NCBI GenBank assembly: GCA_025201375.1
Contig: JAIWZP010000018.1
Location: 62,001 to 126,000, forward strand
From: Gongronella butleri
Taxonomy: Eukaryota > Mucoromycota > Mucoromycetes > Mucorales > Cunninghamellaceae
Direction of reading: 5' to 3'
Length of the DNA stretch: 64,000 nt
Shown: positions 43,130 through 53,831 of the stretch, in pieces
How the letters are laid out: every line of letters begins with the position of its first letter
Numbering within the stretch: position 1 is the first letter of the stretch
Program-made: the position numbers and the translations under genes
Notes under the pieces: model-generated
Told to the model about the DNA's origin: nothing
Seen by the model: only the letters and a program-made list of their open reading frames with translations
Databases searched by the model: none

Positions 43130-43975
43130 TCACTGGATCAGAGCAATGTATGCGTCAACGGTCGGTATCAAGTGGACACCGCGGTCGGCGAGTGTGGAGT
43201 ATGTCTGTGTGAGGCTGTCGGGAAGGGCAGGCATGGTGGTATCTTCGATGAGCGTAGTGTCAAAGCCAAACTTGACGGCGTCCAGGCAGGTGAATTTGAC
43301 GCAAATGTCCGTCGCGTATCCGCACACCACAACGTGTTTAATGCCTCGCTGGTACAAGTTTTTGGCCAATGGCGTGATCTCGTGGTACATGTTGTCTGCA
43401 AAGCCGCTGTACGAGTCCACAAACACGTTTGATCCCTTTTGCACCACAATGCTCGGGAATTCAAACAGCTCATCCACAATCGCCGCACCGCGCGTGCCCT
43501 GCTGTTAACGAAAAAAAAAAAAAAACGCGTGAGAAAGCGTGATTTTCCATGAAAATTCTCCTTTTTACCACGCAATGCTCGGGCCAAAGCATCTGGTCTG
43601 TCGTCTGGTCACGGTAAGTGAGGCTGACAATATCCATTGGATGCTTGCCGGGATGCTGCGACGCAAAGCTGGAATGATTGGCGGGATGCCAGTCCTTTTT
43701 TCGAAAAAAAAGCGTAAGAATGATGATTTTAGTGCCCCAATTCCTCTCTTTTGTTACCTGCGTCGCGACGATAAGAGCGTTGTGTTGTTGGAAGAAAGTT
43801 GCAAGCTTGTGGACATTAGGAATCACTGAGGTGGCGTCAGCAATAGGCAGGGACCCCGTTTCCAGGAAGTCGTACTGCATGTCGACAAGAATGAGCGCGG
43901 TATCCTTGAGTGTCTAATGTATAAAATGACGCGTCAGTCATCTCTGTACCCCTCGCACCTCGCTGCACTTACCAT
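43130..43975 (-). CDS. PNC1: Nicotinamidase (isochorismatase superfamily)
   Basis: Converts nicotinamide to nicotinate plus ammonia in the NAD salvage pathway, and in yeast relieves nicotinamide inhibition of sirtuins. Exons run from ATG 43975 to TGA 43130. The first coding exon is just the ATG: GTAAGT follows at once and the next exon starts TLKDTALILVDMQYDFLETG. Catalytic triad residues are all visible: Asp in LVDMQYDF, Lys in VVQKGSNVFVDSYSGF, Cys in VCGYATDICVKFT. Metal ligands Asp and His in DWHPANHSSF and His in LWPEHCVQGTRGA are present. About 220 residues, normal for the family. It faces away from the TSC1 gene across a block of repeats R3 and R2. Confidence 0.92.
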
Positions 43976-44287
43976 ATTGGAGCCTCGTAAAGCAAAGAGA
44001 GCGAAAAGAACGAGAAAAAGGAGCGGCAGCGAAAAAAAGCGCGGGATGCGGGGTTTGAAAAGCTGAAACTGATCAGCGGCATTGATGACCATTTCATTGT
44101 TCACGACGCGTCACTATTTTTCCTGATTTTGGTGATCGAGTGCTTAATTGAGCTCTTGACAACGGCAAATCGTCTCAGTGTCTCTAAAAATGCAAGGTTG
44201 AACGCTATAATAAGAGACAGCTTATTATTACTTATTTATTGAATGCATTAAAAAAAAGAGAAAGAAAGTGGTAACTATGAGGATTTA
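43976..44287. other. Intergenic spacer
   Basis: PNC1 upstream region and the 3' end of the first SOD gene; the motif ttatttattgaatg (44231-44245) reads AATAAATAA on the minus strand, a probable 3' end signal for the SOD gene. No gene seen. Confidence 0.5.
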
Positions 44288-44827
44288 TTATTGAGCCTGG
44301 CCAATGATGGCGCAGGCGATGCGGTCGCCAGCATGTCCTGTGGTCTTGGAATCGGAAGCATTGCCCTTGCCAAGGTCATCCTCGTCGGCGTGCAGAACGA
44401 CAGTGCGGCCAACAACACTGAAGGGGCCGACGAGCGGAATAAACACGTCGTCAAGGTCGAGGACGGCAGCCTCGCTTGGCCCGTTGGAATACAAGTTGCC
44501 CATGTCGCCGACATGGCGGATCTTATCGGTGGGTCCGCCATGCGTCATGTTGAATGGATTGTAATGCGAGCCCGAGGATGCGCATCCGCCCGTCAGATTG
44601 CCGAGCGAATGAATGTGGAATCCGTGGTTGCCCTGCGGCAGACCGTAGATTTCAGCATGCACACGCGTGGACTTGTCGTGCGCCTGTTGGAACCATGTGA
44701 CCGTGCCATTGATGCCAGCGCCATTGTTGATGTACGCCACCGCCGAATAATTGCTAACACCCATGTGCGCAGCCACAGACGACACGAGACACGCACCCGC
44801 AGCCAAAAGAGAGGAATTGAACAGCAT
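44288..44827 (-). CDS. Secreted Cu/Zn superoxide dismutase, paralogue 1
   Basis: Converts superoxide to oxygen and hydrogen peroxide outside the cell. Intronless, 179 residues. A signal peptide is visible (MLFNSSLLAAGACLVSSVAA). The SOD fold has IYGLPQGNHGFHIHSLGN and LTGGCASSGSHYNPFN: copper ligands of the HxH pair, the bridging histidine of SHYNP, and the disulfide cysteine. THGG and RHVGDMGN provide the remaining zinc ligands, VVLHADEDDLG the last copper histidine, and GDRIACAIIG the second cysteine and the C-terminal signature. Arg of the substrate channel appears replaced by the surrounding GHAGDR sequence; not verified. About 3 kb downstream of its paralogue on the same strand. Confidence 0.92.
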   Translation of the reverse strand: MLFNSSLLAAGACLVSSVAAHMGVSNYSAVAYINNGAGINGTVTWFQQAHDKSTRVHAEIYGLPQGNHGFHIHSLGNLTGGCASSGSHYNPFNMTHGGPTDKIRHVGDMGNLYSNGPSEAAVLDLDDVFIPLVGPFSVVGRTVVLHADEDDLGKGNASDSKTTGHAGDRIACAIIGQAQ

Positions 44828-46229
44828 GTTTGATTTTAAAAGAGAGATGAATGAGATTCAACGAGAAAAAAAAATGTAAACAAAAAAAAAAGGGATCAAA
44901 GGGGGAGACCGTGCCTTTTTATATTCATTCATATCAGACACGTGTGCCTCCGCGTCTTCTCATTATGTAGGTTTTGGAAGAGCGGCCCAATCGCGCGCGC
45001 GCTTCGTAAGTTGCGCATTTTTTTTTTTCTGTCCCCATTGTCAACCGGCATCCAGTTTGCTGTCCACCGATCTGTGGATTTCCGAGAATCTTGTGGTTCC
45101 AAGCAAAAAGAAAAAAAACAGCCAAATGGAGTTGGATTCAATGAAAGGGCATCGTGTGTGACGAAATTTGCCAAATATGAGTAAAAAGCAGCATGCCCAC
45201 TACCGGCGTCTCAAGTTCCTCGTCGCCGTGTCCATTGCACTCCGCCAGAAAAAAAAAAAAAGGATTCGTGTGCTCGCAATAGTCACGGTCGTGATCTTTT
45301 TCCATTGATCTGTGTGTTTTTTCCTTCTGCAGCCGTCGCCATCTCCGTGCACGCGTGAATGTTCTCTTTGTCACAAGATGCATGCTGTGGCAAGCATTCT
45401 GGAACATTTCGAACAATGGAAAATACGAGGGACTTCCACGCTTTGGCAAATTCCGCTCATTCCTTCTCTCCATATACTGCTCTCGTAAGCATGGTGGGCA
45501 ATCTTGCCATTGGTCCTCTACTTTATTAAAGATTTATCCACACTGCAGCAAAGTCGCTCGCTAGCATCTTTGGAAGATGAAAACAACCCTGGGACCTCAA
45601 GCAAATGTAATTTTTTTGTCATTCGGCTTCACAGTCGGGCTATCTGGGTTCCCGCCTTCCCTTGCCGATCTCCGACGCGCGTGTGAATAAGCACAAACAT
45701 TAATGACTGCAATGACCACTTGTCTGACGCATTGTGGCTGTCCACATGGCCCCACTCTAGCAATTGGATGGAGAGCAACCTTGTGCAATGCAGAATCCGT
45801 CATACACGACAAGTGCAAGTCTCATGGCACCTAAAATGACGTTGGACGTCCTCACCCTGACGGTCCCCACGCACACCCTTGTAAAATGGGCCGCTCTGCC
45901 TCCTTTTTTCACTTGACGATGGTGCCCCGCGCCATTTCAGATGAATGAGCCCCGTCTTGATAGACCCAATGCTCCGGATCTGATAAAATAAGAAGCACCG
46001 CTCCAGAAAAAATTCATTTAGCACGTCGTGGCGGTGTCACCAATGCGTCGGATCTGATAAGATCCGATTTTTGATGATTGACCTTGCAAACGGCGGAGAT
46101 GGACCCTGCGGCTAAACGTGTTTAAGCTGAAATCAGGCACTACTCGAGATCCGGCATCAAGCAGGCGTGCAAAAAAAAAAAAGAAAAAAAAGAAAAGCTC
46201 ATGACAACATGGGGTCGCATGTCGTCAAA
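44828..46229. other. Gene-free region between the SOD paralogues, part 1
   Basis: Upstream region of SOD paralogue 1, then sequence without recognisable genes. The phrase cggatctgataa occurs twice, at 45973 and 46049, suggesting a small local repeat. Confidence 0.45.
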
Positions 46230-46760
46230 GACGTGGCATTTGAGTTTAAGCCCTTTTCAAACAGTCAATTGTGCTAGAATTTGATTGAGAAGCATAGGCC
46301 GTCAAAAAGCGCATGGCTCGTTGCGTACGTGGACATTGGTGATCCATGAAAAAAAGTGATCGTTTGGCATTTTTGACATAATTTCAAAATCATAAGCATT
46401 TTGCGCGTGATAACCGCGTCACGCGGCCGCATTCCACGCGTCTGTTCCTAATCACATTCGTGCAACTGTCATTTCTCTTGCTTATGAGCATGTTGGTGTG
46501 GCTCTCTGAGCGCGTTTTTCTTGTGAAATTCGCCCTTGAAATTAAATCTAAAATCCCACATTGCTCGTTCGGCCAGCTGATGGATCACGATCTTTTTTTT
46601 TTTTTTTTTTTTTTTTTTGTGGCTCTTTTGCTAGTTAAATTAATCAATGGGATTCATCTCATGTGCAAGTTTGGTGGATTTCTGGATCCCCATTTTTGTC
46701 ATTTTGCTCTTTTGGAGCTCGCGACGATTGATTTGGCGCTTTTTGCGAGTGACGCGCCCC
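46230..46760 (-). repeat. Dispersed repeat R3, copy B
   Basis: Aligns with the reverse complement of 29560-29990: gttgcgtacgtggacattggtgatc / gctgcgtacgtgggcatggatgatc, then dataattcaaaat-type and cgcgt words, then attcatctcatgtgcaagtttg / attcatcttgtgtacaagtttg. A T tract of 23 bases (46593-46618 region) lies inside it. The plus-strand open frame 46460-47038 crosses this repeat and is not considered a gene. Confidence 0.55.
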
Positions 46761-47791
46761 CCCCAAAAAAAATCTCTGACCGCTGCAGCTCGAGCTCCAT
46801 TCGGTTTCTTGTACCTTTCATTTCCAGTTGGGAGTCTTTTCAGGCATTGTGGCTAGTTGATTGGCAAGTTAAAATCGCAATTTGTCGCCATGGCCGTGCT
46901 TACATCAGCTGCTCCTTCATTTTACGTTGTAGACAGACTAAACTGGTTCTATTTGGCGCGCACGGCAGTTTTACAGGGCATAACAAGTCATTACATCCTT
47001 CCTTTGTTAAGTGCGATGCTGATCATAATGCATTTTAACGAGGTTCGTCACACATTTTTGGTTCTTTCAGCTCCGTCGCGGATGTCCCGTCTCGATTTCA
47101 CTCCATTGCTAGCGTTTTACATTCAACGCTGCGGCGCGCTATGAGCTGTGTCAAACTGAAACCAAAACAGAGCGCACGTCGAAAAGGTTTTTTTTTTTTT
47201 TTTTTTTTTGCACTTTCGCATTTTAGCTTGCTTTTGGATCTTCATGGGAGAGCAAAGGACAGCGCACCGCCGTCAAGAGCCGCCGTCGAACAGCATCTAG
47301 GCTGAATTGAGAGAGATTTACGACTATTTTGGGCCATTTTGTCCACGGCCACTCATCGCTGGCAAATACTCGTTGTCTGTTGAATCAAATTGCCTCCCTA
47401 GCGCGTCTGTATGCTGTTCGCTGTGATGCGCGATTTTTTTTTAGAGAGGAAATGCGCGTCATTCACTCGCTCGTAGTGAATCTTTCTTTTTTTATCCAAT
47501 GGCTGTGCCCCTTGTGCACCCAGGCGCAAGAGAGGAAGTAGGCATTGCATCAGAGCCTTTTTGACGCCGCGGAAAAAAAGGAGTCGCGTTGCCAAACTGT
47601 GCCCCTAAACGTCCCGAGAGGAGCCAATGGGGGGTGATTTTCATTGAAAAGCAATGCTCAATTTGTCAACAAGGGCACGCATGAGATGTGGTTCGCAAGA
47701 GTGACGTTTTTTTTTATTGCAGAATGGGTAGAAATGAGGGATGATTGTTGGCAAAGAGAAACAAAAAATAGATAGAGGGGGCAGAGGGCGT
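46761..47791. other. Gene-free region between the SOD paralogues, part 2
   Basis: No recognisable gene. A T tract of about 22 bases is at 47187-47209. The last 150 bases are the 3' region of SOD paralogue 2. Confidence 0.45.
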
Positions 47792-48325
47792 TTATTCGGC
47801 AATGCCGATAATGGCACAGGCGATGCGCTTGCCCGAGTTGCCGTTGGAAAGTGATTCTGCATTGCCGCCCTGTCCAAGATCGTCCTTGTCGGCGTGGACG
47901 ACGATACCGCGGCCGATGATGCTGTAGGGACCCGTGAGGGGCATCACGTCGACGGTGACGTCCAGGACGGTCTTTGAGTCGGGGCCAGGTGACACGACAT
48001 TGCCAATGTCGCCGAGGTGACGCGGCTTGGAGTTGACGTCGCCATGGGTTTGGTTGTACGGGTTGTAATGGAGGCCAGTGGAATTGCATCCCCCCGTCAG
48101 GTTACCAAACTGGTGTACGTGGAAGCCGTGGTCGCCCTGGGTCAGACCCATGAATTCCGCGTGTACTTTGGTGCCGCTGTCCTTGGAATCTTGCGTGAAC
48201 CAAATCGTTCCGGTGATGCCCTCGCCATTGTCGATCACCGCAATTGCCGACATGCTATCGGGGCCCGCAAGCACCGATTGCGAAAACATGGCAAACAGCG
48301 CCAAAAGCAAAGCAGACTTGTACAT
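47792..48325 (-). CDS. Secreted Cu/Zn superoxide dismutase, paralogue 2
   Basis: Intronless, 177 residues from ATG 48325. The start was chosen because MYKSALLLALFAMFSQSVLAG is a standard signal peptide; an in-frame ATG at 48352 would add nine residues before it. Ligand motifs are complete: GDHGFHVHQFGN, LTGGCNSTGLHYNPYN, THGDVNSKPRHLGDIGN, GIVVHADKDDLG, GKRIACAIIG. The same architecture as paralogue 1 but clearly diverged (about half the residues differ), so an old tandem duplication. Both lack introns while most neighbours have several. Confidence 0.92.
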   Translation of the reverse strand: MYKSALLLALFAMFSQSVLAGPDSMSAIAVIDNGEGITGTIWFTQDSKDSGTKVHAEFMGLTQGDHGFHVHQFGNLTGGCNSTGLHYNPYNQTHGDVNSKPRHLGDIGNVVSPGPDSKTVLDVTVDVMPLTGPYSIIGRGIVVHADKDDLGQGGNAESLSNGNSGKRIACAIIGIAE

Positions 48326-49509
48326 GGTTGAGAATTGAGTGTAAAAATTCAAGGAAAAAGAGTGAGAAAATCAAAGAGACTTGCAAAATAAAAATGCAAA
48401 CTCATCTGCAGTACAACATCCACCCCCCTTTTTATATCAAAAATTCAGATGTGTCATGCCCGTGCTATGAATTGCAGTGTGTCACGCTTTGTGAAGGGAT
48501 CAGCAGCAAAAAAGTAACCCCTGGCCAATCACAGAAACGATGCATAAAACATGTTTCATGGGCTTCTTGGCCGGTTTGCGCCCTTTTTTTTTTTTTTTTT
48601 TTAGGCTTGTTGATAGAATGCAAGGCGCATTTTCTAAATTTGTACAAATTCTATGAATAGAGAGGGGAAAAGAGGTCAAATTGGGCTTGTGGCACGGTGC
48701 CCCAGTTGTCCAAGCCGACCATGACCGTCCATGACATGCCAGAAGCAGGATGCCCGTGAGGAAATGTGAATCACGCATTCCGTTTTTTTTTTTCCACGAC
48801 CCTCATCAATGAACGCAAAAGTGAATATGGCGATTGGTTTATCGTTGGCACAATGCTTTGTCATCGCGGCTGGGGGGATCACACGCGCCATACGCGTTTT
48901 TGCCTTAATTTGAGCATCCGATCAGCCAAAATTGACGAGCCACAATGGACGTTCTTGCTTTTTCGATCTCCGTTTGCTGTCACTGCATGTGGTTCAATAA
49001 TGCAAGGGGCGCCATCATAAAAAAATGTGCGGCAAAAGACAATGGAGCTGCTACGTGCGCGTCAAAAAAAAAACAAAAAACAAAGAGATGCCACGCCCTT
49101 TTTTGCAATTATACAAGATCAGCAGCAGCAATCAAGCCCATGGTAGGGTCACCGGGGTAGACGCGCTAAAATAAAAAGGCACATTCAACAATTTTTTTTT
49201 CTTTCCTTGGAGGCGACACAAAATGGCGCTTGATCGGGCTGCGAGAGAGATGATGATCATGCATTTGTTTGCCATTTTGTCAGCCACTTGCCAAATTGGT
49301 GCCTGGCCGCCTTCTCCACATCGCGGGGCCGTGGTCGGAAGCCCCGCCCCGCGAATCTTTTTTTAGCCCTCCATGAGCCACGATTCATTTGGAAACGCAA
49401 AGACAAGAAAAAACAAGCCCTTTATTTGTACAGGAATGATCTCGAGCTTGAAAAAGCAAAAACAACGGTACACAAAGCACAAACAACGCAAGGAAAAAAA
49501 GGGAATCAA
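48326..49509. other. Gene-free region between SOD paralogue 2 and the transporter gene
   Basis: Includes the SOD promoter region and, at its right end, the 3' region of the minus-strand transporter. The purine/pyrimidine blocks and a 21-base T tract near 48583 have no coding meaning. No gene recognised. Confidence 0.45.
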
Positions 49510-51423
49510 CTATTCGAGCAAGGGGCGGCGCTCCTCGGGCTCCGCTTCGCGCTCCACAAAGGGCCATTTCAGCACCCCATTAAAGTAAAACGTGCCAGTG
49601 ACCATGACCACAAAGCCAAGCACTTGGATCCACGAGAAATGCTCCCAGCCGAGATACAGGGACACCATCCAAATAAAGAGCGTCCTAAAAAAAATAAAAA
49701 AAACGCGATCAGTCATCGTTTCTCTGTACGCTGCCTGCCTATGCCAATTTTTCGTCTTCCATTGTTCCCCCTCTCGCCTTCCATTGGTGTCTTTTTTTTT
49801 TGTTCCTCTTGGCTCAATTAATCATGCATCGATCACGAGCAATTGGGTTGCAGCGTGCCGTCGATATTCCTGTTTTTGTCGTTTTCCCTCGTTTTTTTTT
49901 TTTTGTTTTTGTTTGCACTCGTCGGACAAGTGAGTCGCGTGTTTTTTTTTTCTCGCTCTCTCTCAACTCGTACCTGGTGGTATCAATGGTGCTGCGGACG
50001 GTGGCAGAGGCGGTTCTAGTGACGGAAAGACCGAACCAATTGAAAAAGGCGATGGACAAGCTGATGGCGACACCTGTCTGCCAGACGCCGGGGTGGTCAA
50101 AAAAGTCGTGGAAGCCCTGGTACATGTCGAAGTGATCAGATTTGCCGCGCAAGAACACATGCAGGATGGGCAGCGCGGTGAGAACGGAGATGAAGCCAAA
50201 GGTGCCCTCCAGTCCCACGGCCTTGAGCGGAGTGACCGAGTAGCGCGACAAGACTTTTTCTTCAAAGACGAATTGCGTCGCCGTGAACACCTGAGCGCCC
50301 AGCACAAGTACAACGCCCACAAAGGATTGAATGTCAAACACATCCTCAGCGATCTCGCCATCGGCCAATTGCGGCTTGGTCTGAGGGAAAAGAATCGACG
50401 ACAGCCCGACAATGGCGACACCGGCCACCACCATGAACAATGAGATCCACTCATACGCACGGAACCGGCGACCAAGGAACAAAAAGCTAAACAGACCCGT
50501 GAAAATCACCACCGCGCCACGCAGCATCTGATACACGCTAGCCGATGTGAACAGCAGACCCACGTTCATCAACTAAATGCATGGATTGCATAAAAAAAAA
50601 AAAGAGGAGGGGAGGGGATCAGGAGGGAGCGCGTGAACAATGGGCGGAATGGTAAATGACATTTGCCCGCGTGACCACGTGAACTTGGCTCTTCCACGCA
50701 ATTTTCTGTGTGACCCTGGGCGAGTTCACGGCACGCTTTTCTCCTTTTTCACTCACAGTTGTACCAGTCAGATCGCAGAGAGTGGGGACCCAGAACAACA
50801 AGCAGCTGATGCCTTGGATGGGGGGCAATTCCTCGTCATCCTTGTTGATCGACTCGGGGACCGCCGTGTACGTTGATCGCGCGTGCTGCCATTTCTGATA
50901 AAGGTATACTAGCCACACGAGCATCTCACCCACAAACATATTCAACCTTGACGATTAAAAGAAGAAAAAAAACAAAAAAAAATGGGTCAATCTCGACCCC
51001 CCAATGGCAAGGATGACGACACGGGCGACACCGAGGACGACGATAAGAGACGACATGACCACAATTGAGCTCGACAGCCAAGTCTCGCCGAAAAGCAAAA
51101 AAAAAAAAAAAAAAAAAAGCAAAATCGACCTACGTTTGCCACACGGGCTGTTCAAAATACTTTCGCTTAGCAGGATCAGGGTCCTCGCAATTGCCGACAC
51201 ACTGCATATCTTGGTACTTGTTCAAAATGGTATTACAAACACCTGCATGCCACAAAAAAGCAGGGTTGCAGCAGTAAAAATGACAATGAATGAGCTCACT
51301 CCTTTTTTTTTTCCTCAGCATTGTTCATTTTTTAACTTCTTTACCAGAAATGAGCATGCCTATGGCAAGGATCAGGAGATATGCGCGCGCAGAGGAGGCA
51401 TGTTGTTGCGTTGGAACAGGCAT
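49510..51423 (-). CDS. SLC35F6-like multispanning transporter
   Basis: Drug/metabolite-superfamily membrane protein of the SLC35F6 type (nucleotide-sugar-transporter fold; the human member is lysosomal and mitochondrial, substrate unclear). The first exon (MPVPTQQHASSARAYLLILA, GMLISG) starts at 51423; next, VCNTILNKYQDMQCVGNC and PAKRKYFEQPVWQT; then LNMFVGEMLVWLVYLYQ, PTLCDLTGTTLMNVGLLFTS, SASVYQMLRGAVVIFTGLFS, FLFLGRRFRAYEWISLFMV, and so on with about ten spans. The C-terminus RTLFIWMVSLYLGWEHFSWI ends ERRPLLE, an acidic dileucine sorting signal for the vacuole/lysosome as in SLC35F6. The first two exon joins were reconstructed from splice sites and frame; the others are clear. Divergent from the secreted-protein gene at 51946. 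Confidence 0.85.
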
Positions 51424-51945
51424 AAAGAGAGAGAAGAGTGGGGAAAACTAAGCAAAACAAGAAGAAAAGGAGAAACATTCATTGATTGTCGGATTTTTTT
51501 TTATAGCGAGCGCAGCCGAAAGAGAAATGAATGGGTGGACACCAAAATGGCAATTCACACCCATTTGGATATGCATTGGGCCAATCAAAAGATCGTTCAA
51601 TGCAACCTGGAGCCAAACCTTGACATTGTTGCCTTTTTCAAGCCGGAAATGGCGTCACGAAGTATGCGGTGCTCCCCTCCTTTTTTTTTTTTTTTTTTTT
51701 TTTTTTTTGATTTCCCCTCCCATCTGCACGGCAAGGACGTCGTCGGCGCGCCCGTGTCTGTCTTTCTCCCTTTTACAAAAGGACTCAACATCTCGTCAGA
51801 AAAAAAAAGGAGGATAAATTGAAATCATTGAATGAATTTAATGGATGGGAGTAGAATGGCCAAATAAAAAGGCAAAGCAATTGTCGCCTATGGCCAGGTG
51901 GATGGCTTCTTTTTACTCTCCATCCTCTAATTTTTGTGATTTAAA
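51424..51945. promoter_or_regulatory. Divergent promoter region
   Basis: 522 bases between the transporter and secreted-protein genes, transcribed in opposite directions. Contains a 28-base T tract at 51682-51709 and no recognisable gene or clear promoter box. Confidence 0.4.
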
Positions 51946-52791
51946 ATGAAGAAGACATGGCTTACTTTGATTTCTGTGGCGATGGTGCAGGCACACCTGC
52001 TGGACACGGTACGCGATGACCTGTTTTCGGACATGGCGGCTCCGTATAATCCAGGGGTCGCACCTGCCTATATGCCGGCCGTGCCTCCACCCATGGCTGC
52101 GGTGCCAATGCGCGTCATAGCTGATCCTCCCGCCGCGCCAGCGCCAGCGCCAGTCTTGCCATCAACGTCCGACACGATCTGTCACCCCTACAGCAATTTG
52201 GCGTACAGATGCGATGGATCCAGGCAGAATTGCCCGCCCTGCTGGGTGCGCAATGGTGGTCACTTTGATTGCTACGCGTATGACATGCGCGGCTTGTGCC
52301 CATTCCCCGATATGATTGATATTTACAGAAAAAAGCAACAAGCATCCCAAAATCCCAATCAGGCGCCCCCTGCTGCGCAAAAGGCGCCCACCACGCAAAA
52401 GGCGCCCGCCACGCAAAAAGCACCTTCCACAACGCCCGCCAAGGCGCCAACCGCTGCAAAGCCCAAAACGCCGGCGGCCGCCAAAGTCAAGGTCAAGGGA
52501 AAGATAAAAACAAAGACAAAGACAAAGATGCCGGCCGTTAAAGGCAAAACAGCCGTGACAGTCAAAGCACCGGCCGCAGCCAAAGCGCCGAACACTGGCA
52601 AGGCGCCGGCCACAGGCCAAAAGAACGCGCCCGACGCGTCGTCAACCACGCCTACAAGTAAAAAACCCAACAACGCTGACACCGACTTGGATGACAAGCC
52701 TGACTCCTCAACGGATCAACCAGATCAGCAACAAGATGCGCCAGACCAGCCAGATGACAATGCGGACGCGTCCGCCGCGAACACGGACTAA
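51946..52791 (+). CDS. Secreted Lys/Ala/Pro-repeat protein with a small cysteine-rich domain
   Basis: Intronless, 281 residues. A signal peptide (MKKTWLTLISVAMVQAH) is followed by a Pro/Ala-rich linker and a compact cysteine-containing segment at about residues 78-125 (TICHPYSNLAYRCDGS, NCPPCWVRNGGHFDCYAY, MRGLCPFPDM; seven cysteines including CPPC). The remaining 150 residues consist of degenerate KAP-type repeats (AQKAPTTQKAPATQKAP, AAKVKVKGKIKTKTKTKM) and end in an acidic, Asn/Asp/Gln-rich tail. No catalytic family recognised. It may be a cell-wall or secreted polycation-like protein; the cysteine domain could be a binding module. Function is open. Confidence 0.7.
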   Translation: MKKTWLTLISVAMVQAHLLDTVRDDLFSDMAAPYNPGVAPAYMPAVPPPMAAVPMRVIADPPAAPAPAPVLPSTSDTICHPYSNLAYRCDGSRQNCPPCWVRNGGHFDCYAYDMRGLCPFPDMIDIYRKKQQASQNPNQAPPAAQKAPTTQKAPATQKAPSTTPAKAPTAAKPKTPAAAKVKVKGKIKTKTKTKMPAVKGKTAVTVKAPAAAKAPNTGKAPATGQKNAPDASSTTPTSKKPNNADTDLDDKPDSSTDQPDQQQDAPDQPDDNADASAANTD

Positions 52792-52971
52792 TTACATCAT
52801 CCCATTTTCCCCCCTTGCTCTTCCCCTATTCCCCTAAAACATATAATATGTGTCCTGTTCTGCATTGTTGAGCTATTTGAATAAAAAAAAAAAGTACTCG
52901 CCAAGCCAAAAAAAAAAGGTATATACAAAAAGGTCGTGGCGAGGCGCAGCCGCATTGAATGCTGAGATGCA

Positions 52972-53831
52972 TCAGTCGTATTCGTCATCCTCCATCTCGT
53001 CTCGACGGCGCTTAGCTTGCAAATCCATAGCAGAAGATGCTGCTGAGGACGACGCCGCAGCCATAGGCTGAGCATTGGTGGACATGGGGGGTGGTCGCGT
53101 CTAAAAAAGAAAACACATGAGATTAGACGTGTTTCTCTCGTTCCCAGACGCGGCTCGGTGGCGCGTCAGAGCCATTGGCCCGTTCCAGCGACACGAGATA
53201 GAAATGGCACGGCGCTTACCGTTGGTGCAATGCTGAAATTGAGGCCTGTCAGGCAATACTTGTCGGATGGAAGGCGTGTACCGTATTTTTCTGGTATCAA
53301 AGGAAGCGGCGTCTTGTTTTTCTCTTCTGCGAGCTCCAGCAGGAACTATGAGTCACGAATCACAAGCAAAATGAGCCAATTTTCGCGCCTTTAAGTGCCA
53401 TCAAGTGCCAATTGCATGGCGCATCGCCGTTTATTACCTCCTTGGGTGGTGGGTTCGTGAACGAGTGATTAACGCGGCCCTGGATTGCAAGCTGAATATC
53501 CTCGAGGTCGAGCTCATTCTTGTTGGCGTGCTCCGAGTACACAAGTGCGTCCTGAAACACGTCCGCCGTATAACCTACAGCAAAAACATGAAAGAAAAAA
53601 AAAAGGACACAGGAAAAATTCAATTCAATTGTATGTGAAGAGACAAGGCATGAGCAAACAACAATAACAACATGGAAGGCAAATCGAGTCAGTCTTACGG
53701 TGGGCAAATTCAAGCAATTGCTGGACAACCTTGGGATCGTAGTCATTGACGCCCAACGACTGCAGAACAAGCGACACAATGGTCGCGTCTGGTGGCTGAA
53801 TGTTGCCCGTGTCGCGCTTCTTGCTAGACAT
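52972..53831 (-). CDS. TAF9: Transcription initiation factor TFIID subunit 9 (TAF9)
   Basis: Histone-fold subunit shared by TFIID and SAGA. Four exons on the minus strand from ATG 53831 to TGA 52972. The histone fold is DATIVSLVLQSLGVNDYDPK, VVQQLLEFAHRYTADVFQDA, LVYSEHANKNELDLEDIQLA with IQGRVNHSFTNPPPKE. The C-terminal conserved block KYGTRLPSDKYCLTGLNFSI is the TAF9 signature. A basic/acidic tail (QAKRRRDEMEDDEYD) ends the protein. About 175 residues, shorter than metazoan TAF9 but normal for fungi. TAF6 should be its partner; it is not in this window. Confidence 0.93.

Noticed and set aside
46460..47038. 192-codon plus-strand open frame starting MQLSFLLLMSM
   Set aside because: It crosses repeat R3 copy B and a T tract that reads as a run of Phe; no family signature.
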